Below, piece after piece: positions 1 through 5,326 of a DNA stretch of 5,386 nt; the first letter of the stretch is position 1, and the number at the start of each line of letters is the position of its first letter. The notes under the pieces were generated by a model that made no database searches, was not told the origin of the DNA, and saw only the letters and a list, made by a program, of their open reading frames with translations. Made by a program: the position numbers and the translations under genes. The stretch comes from Rikenellaceae bacterium (GTDB taxonomy: Bacteria; Bacteroidota; Bacteroidia; Bacteroidales; Rikenellaceae), in contig JAITVB010000240.1 of assembly GCA_031286025.1 (NCBI GenBank), positions 1-5,386 on the forward strand. The letters run 5' to 3'.

Positions 1-99
1 CTTGGTTTCGGGCATCGTCTGCCCGGCAGCCAGAATGGCGCCCAACACAACCGACTCGGGGGCGAAATCGCCGCCCATCGCATCCAATCCTATCTTCAT
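1..99 (-). CDS. plsX: Phosphate acyltransferase PlsX, N-terminal 33 residues (partial)
   Basis: Only the first 33 codons are present; the gene runs off the left edge of the window. Translation from the ATG at 99-97 gives MKIGLDAMGGDFAPESVVLG and continues to the edge. The MKIxLDAMGGDxAP opening is the hallmark N-terminus of PlsX. PlsX is a peripheral membrane enzyme that converts acyl-ACP and phosphate to acyl-phosphate, the acyl donor for PlsY in phosphatidic acid synthesis. The gene follows rpmF by 33 bases on the same strand with no promoter or terminator in the gap. The order yceD-rpmF-plsX is conserved across many bacterial phyla and is usually followed by fabH, which would lie outside this window. 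Identification is strong despite the short length. Nothing can be said about the rest of the protein. Confidence 0.95.
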   Translation of the reverse strand, partial: MKIGLDAMGGDFAPESVVLGAILAAGQTMPETK

Positions 100-132
100 C
101 CGACCTTGCTTTGCGTGTACACCGGGCGGGGA

Positions 133-315
133 TTATTCCGCCTTTTTCTCTACGGCCTGTTTGCCGCGATAGAAGCCACACTCGGGACAAACCCGGTGGT
201 AGAGCGTGGTTGCGCCACAATTCGAACAGGTGGACAGAGTCGGTATTTCCGCTTTGTAGTGGGTTCTTCTTTTGTCCCGACGGGTTTTCGATACCTTGTG
301 TTTAGGATGTGCCAT
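133..315 (-). CDS. rpmF: 50S ribosomal protein L32 (bL32), zinc-ribbon form
   Basis: A complete 60-residue protein, the usual length for bL32. It opens with MAHPKHKVSKTRRDKRRTHY, the characteristic basic N-terminal extension that threads into 23S rRNA. A zinc ribbon follows, with cysteine pairs C30/C33 (STCSNC) and C43/C46 (RVCPEC). All four ligands are intact, so this is the zinc-binding (C+) version and not the cysteine-free paralogue that some bacteria use under zinc starvation. A short Glu/Lys-rich tail (KKAE) ends the protein. The start lies 9 bases after the yceD stop, and the A-rich stretch before the ATG (CAAGAAAA) is typical of Bacteroidota starts that lack a Shine-Dalgarno sequence. 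It is most likely cotranscribed with yceD and plsX. Identity is essentially certain. Confidence 0.98.
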   Translation of the reverse strand: MAHPKHKVSKTRRDKRRTHYKAEIPTLSTCSNCGATTLYHRVCPECGFYRGKQAVEKKAE

Positions 316-324
316 TTTTCTTGG

Positions 325-924
325 TTATTTATGTGTCGTTTTTTTTTCGTCTTTCGCTTCGGACTCCATATCCTGTTTGAGTTTGGCGAGTTTTTGCCAT
401 TCTTCGGGATCTTCCTCCTTGAGCGTCTCTTCCGAGAACATTTCTTCGAACTCTTCGTTCGAAACGATCTTGAACCGCTTGAGCATGTCAGGATCGCACG
501 TGCTCTTGCCATTCTCGTCCTGCGGGTGTACCCGTTGGTAGGGCAGGCTCAGGCTGATGCTTTCGTAGATGTACTGGGCCAAGTTGACTTCGCCTTCACC
601 CGGTGCGATCCACATCACTTCGCCGTCGTCCTCCCCTTGCTCCTCTTCCGAGAATTTGACGTACAGCGTCCCCGCGTAGTGCATCGGCAACCGGAATTCT
701 CCCAGGCAACGGTCGCACATCACCCACACCTCGGCGTCGATCGCAAAATCGAGTGTCAACATACTCGCCGCGCGTAGCAGGCAAACATCGACGTCGGCTG
801 TTCCCCGTCCGATTTCCGATCCCTCGAAAGCGGCCCAGAAATCATCGTCGACCCGGAACCGGTAGGCATGTTCGCCCGGCGATAACCCGTTAAAAACGAT
901 TTTGTAACGGTTCAGAACATCCAT
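325..924 (-). CDS. yceD: YceD/DUF177 family protein (23S rRNA accumulation factor)
   Basis: A 199-residue protein of the DUF177/YceD family. Visible family marks are the CDRCLGEF cysteine motif (C70, C73), the SLSLPYQRVHP segment (about 124-134) and the later C143 in STCDPDML. Together these may form a metal or structural Cys cluster. The C-terminal 45 residues are very rich in Glu and Lys and probably form a charged helix (EEFEEMFSEE onward). Family members in Escherichia coli and plant plastids are reported to be needed for normal 23S rRNA accumulation. The molecular activity is not settled. The protein is cytoplasmic, with no signal peptide or membrane segment. It is the first gene of a yceD-rpmF-plsX cluster and sits directly behind the promoter at 947-978. 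The coding end includes a run of nine A residues (see findings). The family call is secure; the biochemical role is inferred from the family. Confidence 0.92.
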   Translation of the reverse strand: MDVLNRYKIVFNGLSPGEHAYRFRVDDDFWAAFEGSEIGRGTADVDVCLLRAASMLTLDFAIDAEVWVMCDRCLGEFRLPMHYAGTLYVKFSEEEQGEDDGEVMWIAPGEGEVNLAQYIYESISLSLPYQRVHPQDENGKSTCDPDMLKRFKIVSNEEFEEMFSEETLKEEDPEEWQKLAKLKQDMESEAKDEKKTTHK

Positions 925-946
925 TTTTCACAGTCGAAAGATCGGA

Positions 947-978
947 CAAAGGTAATTCTTTTATCTTAATTATCCAAA
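947..978 (-). promoter_or_regulatory. Bacteroidota-type promoter for yceD-rpmF-plsX
   Basis: Read on the minus strand, TTTG (978-975) is followed after 20 bases by TACCTTTG (954-947). This matches the Bacteroidota primary sigma consensus TTTG-N19-21-TAnnTTTG exactly. Transcription would begin at roughly 940, leaving a leader of about 15-20 bases before the yceD ATG at 924. The promoter lies within the 75-base gap after the aroC stop, where I see no clear hairpin terminator. The consensus is known; the transcription start is inferred. Confidence 0.75.
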
Positions 979-999
979 GAAATCGATCGTTGCACCGGG

Positions 1000-1983
1000 T
1001 CAAACGTCGCCTGATAAGGCGAAATCGGCCAACACAACGGCCGTCGCCGCTTCGAGCACGACCGGCACGCGCAGGGCGACGCAAACATCGTGCCGCCCTC
1101 CAATCCGCAACGTTTCGACCGTGCCCGAGGCGAGGTTGAACGTTTGCTGCGGGGCCGAGATACTGGGCGTGGGCTTGACGGATATCCTGAAAACCAACTC
1201 GTTGCCATTGGTAATGCCGCCGTTGATGCCGCCGGCGTTGTTGGTCGCGGTGACGCCTTTTGCATCGGTGATCGGATCGTTGTTTTGCGATCCGCGCAGG
1301 CGGGCGGCTTCGAAACCGCTGCCAAACTCAATCCCCTTTACGCCGGGAATCGAAAAGACCGCGTGGGCCAACAGCGACTCGGCCGAGTCGAAGAATGGCT
1401 CGCCCCAACCGACCGGAATTCCCGTCGCCCGGCATTCGATAATGCCGCCCACGGAATCGCCCGCCGCCATCACGTTCTCAATTACTTCGGGGAACCGGAC
1501 CGGATCGGCGCAACCGCCGATCTCCTTCGTTTCAGCCTTGATCGCCACCCCGTCGAGTATTTTTTTTGCCAACACCCCGGCCGCCACCAACCCCAGGGTA
1601 ATGCGCCCCGAAAAATGTCCGCCGCCGCGGGGATCGTTGTACCCGCCGAATTTTTGTCCGGCCACCCAGTCGGCATGCCCCGGACGGGGATGGGCCGACA
1701 GGCGTTCGTAATCGTCCGAGCGCGTGTTGTTGTTCTCGAATAGAATCGTCAACGGAGCGCCGGTCGTTACGCCTTGGAACGTGCCCGAAGCAATCCGCGG
1801 AAGATCGTCCTCCTTGCGGGGTGTGGTGCCGCGCGCACCGCTCCGGCGGCGGGCCAAGTCGGCGAGCATGTCCTCTTCCGCAAACGCGATCCCGGCCGGA
1901 ACGCCGTCCACGACCACACCGATGCGTTCGCCATGGGATTCACCGAAGATCGTGACGCGGTATTTTCTGCCAAAGGTGTTCAT
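1000..1983 (-). CDS. aroC: Chorismate synthase (short form)
   Basis: A 327-residue chorismate synthase, the last shikimate-pathway enzyme. It converts 5-enolpyruvylshikimate-3-phosphate to chorismate using reduced FMN as a catalyst. Family motifs are present in order: GESHG at 14-18 with catalytic-type H17, RPGHAD at 100-105 with H103, RGGGHFSGR at 119-127, RGSQNNDP at about 230-237, GGINGGITNG at about 251-260 and GGRHDVC at about 295-301. It is about 30 residues shorter than the E. coli (361 aa) or Bacteroides-type proteins. The middle (about 145-180) is compact, and the protein stops soon after the final VVLADFALS helix. The motif set looks complete, so I read it as an active short-form enzyme, not a broken one. 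No flavin reductase domain is fused. The ATG overlaps the stop of a small upstream ORF (ATGA). No promoter is evident directly upstream, so expression probably depends on the aspS-dacA transcript. Confidence 0.97.
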   Translation of the reverse strand: MNTFGRKYRVTIFGESHGERIGVVVDGVPAGIAFAEEDMLADLARRRSGARGTTPRKEDDLPRIASGTFQGVTTGAPLTILFENNNTRSDDYERLSAHPRPGHADWVAGQKFGGYNDPRGGGHFSGRITLGLVAAGVLAKKILDGVAIKAETKEIGGCADPVRFPEVIENVMAAGDSVGGIIECRATGIPVGWGEPFFDSAESLLAHAVFSIPGVKGIEFGSGFEAARLRGSQNNDPITDAKGVTATNNAGGINGGITNGNELVFRISVKPTPSISAPQQTFNLASGTVETLRIGGRHDVCVALRVPVVLEAATAVVLADFALSGDV

Positions 1984-2087
1984 ACTGTGATATCGGTTGA
2001 AGCCAGGGCCGTGCCATCGGCAGGTTTATCGGGGTGTCGGCGGGTTGGAATATTGCCGGGCAGGAAGATCAAAACTGTCTTTTTCAT
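1980..2087 (-). CDS. Possible 35-residue small ORF between dacA and aroC
   Basis: The 121-base gap between dacA and aroC contains an ATG at 2087-2085, 17 bases after the dacA stop. It is followed by 35 codons ending in TGA at 1982-1980. The peptide begins MKKTVLIFLPGNIPTRRHPD and ends in STDITV. Its stop overlaps the aroC ATG as ATGA, an arrangement typical of translational coupling. I do not recognise a family. It has a short basic-hydrophobic start (KKTVLIFL) but is too short and too Pro/Arg-rich for a clear membrane segment. Third codon positions look less GC-rich than in the neighbouring genes, which argues against strong coding selection. It could be a coupling leader for aroC, a decayed gene remnant, or a chance ORF. 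Confidence 0.3.
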   Translation of the reverse strand: MKKTVLIFLPGNIPTRRHPDKPADGTALASTDITV

Positions 2088-2104
2088 ACGATCCGAATTT
2101 CCGG

Positions 2105-2881
2105 TTAACTCTCCATTCCCGCCCGGATCAGTTCGCCCAACTGTTCGGGGTGGATGTCGCTGCGGATGTCGTCGTTCTGGACGAACGAGATCTGGCCGCG
2201 TTCTTCCGACACGACCACCACCAGTGCGTCCGACGTTTCGGCCGCCCCGATCGCCGCCCGGTGGCGTGTGCCGAAACAGGCCGGGATATCGGCCCTTTCG
2301 CTCACGGGCAACAGGCACCGCGTCGCTCGGATCCGCCCTTTCTCGATCACCATCGCCCCGTCGTGCATCGGCGAATTTTTAAAAAATATCGTTTCGATCA
2401 TCCTTCGTGAGAGCACGGCGTCGATCGCGTCGCCTCGCTCGGTAAAGATCGTCATATCGCTTCGCCGGGCAATCACGATCAGCGCCCCGGTGTGCCTGGC
2501 AGCCATATCGCGGCACGCTTCGCACAGTTCTTTCACCCAATCGAGGTTTTCGGTCTGGCTTCTGCCGAAAAAGAAACGGTTCCAGAACGAATCCTTGCGC
2601 CGGGCATAACGGTCGCCCAACAGGAAAAGAGATTTTCGTATTTCGGGCTGAAAAACGACAATCAGGGCGATCGCCCCCACTCCGATGATCTGCCCCAGGA
2701 TCGACGACAGCAACTCCATGTGAAACAGCCGCACCACGACCCATAGCAGATACAACGTAATGATTCCCAAAAAGATACTAACCGCATTAGTGCGGCGAAC
2801 CAACCGCCAGAGTTGGTACAACACCACCGTCACCAGGAAGATGTCGAGGAAATCCGTGATCTTGAAATGGATGAAATCCAT
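2105..2881 (-). CDS. cdaA: Membrane diadenylate cyclase CdaA/DacA (c-di-AMP synthase)
   Basis: A 258-residue CdaA-type diadenylate cyclase that condenses two ATP into the second messenger c-di-AMP. Three hydrophobic segments (about 11-28, 33-53 and 60-78) form the N-terminal membrane region, ending in VVFQPEIRKSL at 75-85, a family signature. The DAC (DisA_N) catalytic domain follows from about 105. It has GALIVIAR (132-139), the HDGAMVI motif with D174-G175-A176, and GTRHRAAIG with R206-H207-R208. The DGA and RHR motifs are the two signatures of active-site residues, and both are intact. The usual Firmicutes partners cdaR and glmM are absent here, as is folP, which commonly neighbours the gene in Bacteroidota. 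Instead it follows aspS by 69 bases with no convincing promoter between. Length and architecture are normal for the family. Confidence 0.96.
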   Translation of the reverse strand: MDFIHFKITDFLDIFLVTVVLYQLWRLVRRTNAVSIFLGIITLYLLWVVVRLFHMELLSSILGQIIGVGAIALIVVFQPEIRKSLFLLGDRYARRKDSFWNRFFFGRSQTENLDWVKELCEACRDMAARHTGALIVIARRSDMTIFTERGDAIDAVLSRRMIETIFFKNSPMHDGAMVIEKGRIRATRCLLPVSERADIPACFGTRHRAAIGAAETSDALVVVVSEERGQISFVQNDDIRSDIHPEQLGELIRAGMES

Positions 2882-2950
2882 CGGGCAACGTTTTTCAGAT
2901 AAATCCGGCCGGAGTGTGCCCCGATCGGCATATTGTCGGGTTGCGCAGGC

Positions 2951-4708
2951 TTATTTCGGGGCCGTGCGCAGGTCGATCATCAGTTCGTTCAACTGGGCCG
3001 GGGCGATGGGTGAGGGCGAGTCGGCCATCGTGTCGCGCCCGGCGTTGTTTTTCGGGAAGGCGATGTAGTCGCGGATCGAGTCGGCACCGCCGAAGAGCGA
3101 GCAGAAACGATCGAATCCGAAAGCGATCCCCCCGTGGGGCGGCGCACCGAACCGGAAGGCATTGGTCAGGAAGACGAATTGAGCCTCGGCTTCTTCCGGC
3201 GCAAAGCCCAATATCGCAAACATTTTCCGTTGCAGCGCGCTGTCAAAAATACGGATCGACCCGCCGCCGATCTCCACGCCGTTGACCACGAAGTCGTAGG
3301 CGTTGGCCCGCACGGCGCCCGGATCGGTGTCCATCAGTGCCACGTCGCCGGGGTTGGGAGAGGTGAAGGGGTGATGCATCGCAAAGAAGCGGCCCGACTC
3401 TTCATCCCACTCCAGTAACGGAAAGTCGACCACCCACAGCGGCGAAAATTTTTTCGGATCGCGCAACCCCAACCGTTGGCCCATTTCGAGGCGCAGGGTC
3501 GACAGGGCCGACAGCGTTTGTCGTTTTGCTCCGGCCAGGATCAGGATCAAATCACCTGCTCTGGCTCTCGTGGCGGAGGCGATTTTTGCCAGATCATCCG
3601 GCCCGTAGAATTTATCAACGCTCGATTTGAACGTGCCGTCGGCGTCGCACCGCACGTAAACCAAGCCTTTTGCGCCGACCTGCGGGCGTTTGACGAAGTC
3701 TGTCAACTCGTCGATCTGCTTGCGGGTATAATTCGCGCAACCCTCGGCCACGATAGCCCCGACATATTCGGCCGAGTCGAATACCGCGAAATCCCTGCCC
3801 TGCACGAGCGGCGCAATATCATTGAAAAGCATCCCGAAACGCGTGTCGGGTTTGTCGCTCCCGTAAAACTCCATCGCGTCGGCATAACTCATCCGTGGGA
3901 ATTTTTCGGCAAAGCGGACGCCCAATACCTGATCGAACAGCGCCTTTGCCAGTCCTTCGAACATGTTCAGAACATCGTCGCGTTCGACAAACGACATCTC
4001 GCAGTCGATCTGCGTAAATTCCGGCTGCCTGTCGGCACGCAGGTCTTCGTCGCGGAAGCAGCGCACGATCTGAAAATAGCGGTCGTAGCCCGCCACCATA
4101 AGCAGTTGCTTAAAGGTTTGAGGCGACTGGGGCAGGGCATAGAATTCACCCGGATTCATCCGCGAAGGCACCACGAAGTCACGCGCTCCCTCGGGTGTGG
4201 ACCTGATCAAATAAGGCGTTTCTATCTCCAGAAAATCGTTGTCCGAGAGGTGGTTGCGCACAATGCGCGCCATTTTGTGGCGCAACACGAGGGCGTTCTT
4301 CAACGGATTGCGGCGCAGATCGAGGTAACGGTATTTCATTCGCAGTTCATCGCCCCCGTCGCTCTGGTCTTCGATCGTGAAAGGCGGAGTGGCCGAAGCG
4401 TTAAGTACATGAAGCGACCCGACGGCGACCTCGATCTCGCCCGTCGCCATCCTTTCATTTTTCGAGGCGCGTTCCACGACTGTGCCGGTAGCCTGGATCA
4501 CGAACTCGCGCCCCAGTCGGGCCGCCTGTTCGTGCAACGCTTTGGGGGCCTTCTCGTCAATCACCAACTGTGTGACGCCATAGCGGTCGCGCAGGTCGAA
4601 AAAGGTCATTGCGCCGAGGTTTCTCACTTTCTGCACCCAACCGGCCAACGTGACCGTCTGGCCAAGGTGTTCTTTGCGAAGTTGGCCGCAAGTATGTGTT
4701 CTGTACAT
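2951..4708 (-). CDS. aspS: Aspartyl-tRNA synthetase
   Basis: A class II aminoacyl-tRNA synthetase that charges tRNA-Asp, 585 residues from the chosen start, the usual bacterial length. An N-terminal OB-fold anticodon-binding domain spans about 1-105 ([13 protein letters not shown]). The flipping-loop region STPEGARDF lies near 170-178. Motif 2, [16 protein letters not shown], is at about 218-233. A GAD insertion domain follows (about 290-425), then HHPFTSP at 445-451 and motif 3, GIAFGFDRF, at about 527-535. L31 sits where non-discriminating (Asp/Asn) enzymes carry His, so this enzyme probably charges only tRNA-Asp; that is inference from memory of the Pseudomonas work. The frame stays open to an ATG at 4813, but I start at [10 protein letters not shown] (ATG 4708-4706). 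The family N-terminus begins there, the 35 extra residues are AT-rich and family-unlike, and the likely -7 box lies downstream of the 4813 ATG. The stop is TAA. Confidence 0.98.
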   Translation of the reverse strand: MYRTHTCGQLRKEHLGQTVTLAGWVQKVRNLGAMTFFDLRDRYGVTQLVIDEKAPKALHEQAARLGREFVIQATGTVVERASKNERMATGEIEVAVGSLHVLNASATPPFTIEDQSDGGDELRMKYRYLDLRRNPLKNALVLRHKMARIVRNHLSDNDFLEIETPYLIRSTPEGARDFVVPSRMNPGEFYALPQSPQTFKQLLMVAGYDRYFQIVRCFRDEDLRADRQPEFTQIDCEMSFVERDDVLNMFEGLAKALFDQVLGVRFAEKFPRMSYADAMEFYGSDKPDTRFGMLFNDIAPLVQGRDFAVFDSAEYVGAIVAEGCANYTRKQIDELTDFVKRPQVGAKGLVYVRCDADGTFKSSVDKFYGPDDLAKIASATRARAGDLILILAGAKRQTLSALSTLRLEMGQRLGLRDPKKFSPLWVVDFPLLEWDEESGRFFAMHHPFTSPNPGDVALMDTDPGAVRANAYDFVVNGVEIGGGSIRIFDSALQRKMFAILGFAPEEAEAQFVFLTNAFRFGAPPHGGIAFGFDRFCSLFGGADSIRDYIAFPKNNAGRDTMADSPSPIAPAQLNELMIDLRTAPK

Positions 4709-4719
4709 AAAATTTTTAT

Positions 4720-4733
4720 TACTTTTGAAAAGT
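4720..4733. repeat. Small inverted repeat in the aspS leader (ACTTTT-G-AAAAGT)
   Basis: A perfect 6-base inverted repeat with one central base lies at 4721-4733, 12 to 25 bases upstream of the aspS ATG. On the plus strand its left half also forms TACTTTTG (4720-4727), which fits the Bacteroidota -7 consensus TAnnTTTG. The best matching -33 element would be TGTG at 4695-4698, a weak match, 21 bases away. It could be an operator-like site, a spare tadA promoter, or chance in AT-rich DNA. The repeat is certain; its function is unknown. Confidence 0.35.
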
Positions 4734-4756
4734 GTTTTTCTGCCGGGAAGCTGTTT

Positions 4757-4788
4757 CTTCCGTTCGGAATTTCGGCAAAATAAATTTG
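4757..4788 (+). promoter_or_regulatory. Candidate tadA promoter (-7 box TAAATTTG)
   Basis: TAAATTTG at 4781-4788 on the plus strand matches the Bacteroidota -7 consensus TAnnTTTG. The position expected for the -33 element holds only CTTC (4757-4760, 20-base spacing), a poor match to TTTG. Transcription would start near 4795, giving a leader of about 20 bases to a CTG at 4816 or about 57 bases to the ATG at 4852. Support rests on the -7 box alone. Confidence 0.4.
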
Positions 4789-4800
4789 TGAAAACTTTTT

Positions 4801-4834
4801 CAAAGGTATTCATTTCTGAAGAACAACCCGCAAA
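4801..4834 (-). promoter_or_regulatory. Candidate aspS promoter
   Basis: On the minus strand TTTG (4834-4831) is followed after 22 bases by TACCTTTG (4808-4801), a full match to the Bacteroidota -7 box. It is identical to the one upstream of yceD. The 22-base spacing is slightly wider than the usual 19-21. Transcription would start near 4794, leaving an AT-rich leader of about 85 bases before the aspS ATG at 4708. This would also be the promoter for dacA and aroC if the series is one operon. Confidence 0.55.
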
Positions 4835-4851
4835 CCGCCGACATTTTTTTT

Positions 4852-5286
4852 ATGCGCCAGGCAATAGCCGAGGCCGAAAAAGCGTTTCTCAGAAAAGAGA
4901 TCCCCATCGGGGCTGTGATCGTCAGTGAGAGCAACGGGGCGAGGCGGGTGATTGCCCGCGCCCACAACCTGACCGAAACCCTCGGCGACCCGACTGCCCA
5001 CGCCGAAATGCAGGCCATCACTTCCGCCACGGGAACTCTGGGCGGGAAATATCTGCCCGATTGCACGCTCTATGTCACCGTCGAGCCCTGTCCAATGTGC
5101 GCCGCCGCCTGTTATTGGGCCCGGATCGGACGCGTGGTGTGGGGCGCCGATGATCCCAAACGCGGTTTTTCGCGTTTCGGCGCCGACCTGCTCCATCCGA
5201 AAACCCTTGCGGTGAAAGGCGTTTGCGAAACCGAATGCAGCGAGATCGTCACCCGCTTCTTTCAAAAAATTCGCAATGCAAGGTAG
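4852..5286 (+). CDS. tadA: tRNA-specific adenosine-34 deaminase TadA
   Basis: A zinc-dependent deaminase that converts A34 to inosine in the anticodon of tRNA-Arg(ACG). From the ATG at 4852 it has 144 residues. The active-site motif HAE (H50 and proton-shuttling E52, in DPTAHAEMQAI) and the PCPMC motif (C80, C83) supply the zinc ligands and catalytic Glu. N39 in ARAHNL is the usual substrate-contact Asn. The C-terminal part RGFSRFG...LHPKT and the ending FFQKIR resemble Bacteroidota TadA and its tRNA-binding C-terminal helix; I therefore prefer TadA over guanine deaminase, which shares the PCPMC motif. In-frame codons upstream of the ATG encode ADIFF, matching the conserved D-x-x-F-M-R helix start of TadA. 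The true start may therefore be a non-AUG codon such as CTG at 4816 (giving 156 residues) or ATT at 4843. The gene is divergent from aspS. Confidence 0.93.
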   Translation: MRQAIAEAEKAFLRKEIPIGAVIVSESNGARRVIARAHNLTETLGDPTAHAEMQAITSATGTLGGKYLPDCTLYVTVEPCPMCAAACYWARIGRVVWGADDPKRGFSRFGADLLHPKTLAVKGVCETECSEIVTRFFQKIRNAR

Positions 5287-5292
5287 AAAAAC

Positions 5293-5322
5293 TTTGAAAT
5301 TTCGGAAAAACGCATAATTTTG
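5293..5322 (+). promoter_or_regulatory. Bacteroidota-type promoter reading out of the window
   Basis: TTTG at 5293-5296 is followed after 18 bases by TAATTTTGC (5315-5323), a very good -7 box with spacing one base short of the common range. It begins 7 bases after the tadA stop. Transcription would start near 5327-5330 and run off the right edge. No start codon suited to the adjacent AAAGGAGG occurs before the window ends, so the product is unknown. Confidence 0.6.
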
Positions 5323-5326
5323 CAAA

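Noticed and set aside
106..777. A 223-codon plus-strand frame opposite rpmF and yceD
   Set aside because: It crosses two well-identified minus-strand genes and their junction. Its Phe-rich translation reflects the Lys/Glu-rich codons of yceD read backwards.
925..999. A factor-independent terminator after aroC
   Set aside because: Only a tiny CGATCG palindrome is present, with no GC-rich stem followed by a T run on the minus strand.
1090..1743. Plus-strand frames opposite aroC
   Set aside because: They are shadows of chorismate synthase, which has all its motifs on the minus strand.
2075..2082. CAGTTTTG on the minus strand as an aroC promoter -7 box
   Set aside because: It has one mismatch to TAnnTTTG, and no TTTG occurs at a suitable distance upstream.
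3476..4783. A 435-codon open frame on the plus strand opposite aspS
   Set aside because: It is the antisense of a clear aspartyl-tRNA synthetase. The translation has no family features and is explained by GC-rich codon bias leaving the opposite strand open.
4709..4813. A 35-residue N-terminal extension of aspS from the ATG at 4813
   Set aside because: The family N-terminus begins at [10 protein letters not shown], the extension is AT-rich with no recognisable motif, and the likely promoter -7 box lies downstream of that ATG.
4852..5286. Reading this gene as guanine deaminase instead of TadA
   Set aside because: The PCPMC and YWAR residues are reminiscent of guanine deaminase, but ARAHNL, the GADDPKRGF...LHPKT segment and the FFQKIR ending fit Bacteroidota TadA better.
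4810..5325. A 171-codon minus-strand frame opposite tadA
   Set aside because: It is antisense to a deaminase with intact HAE and PCPMC motifs and shows no protein-family features of its own.
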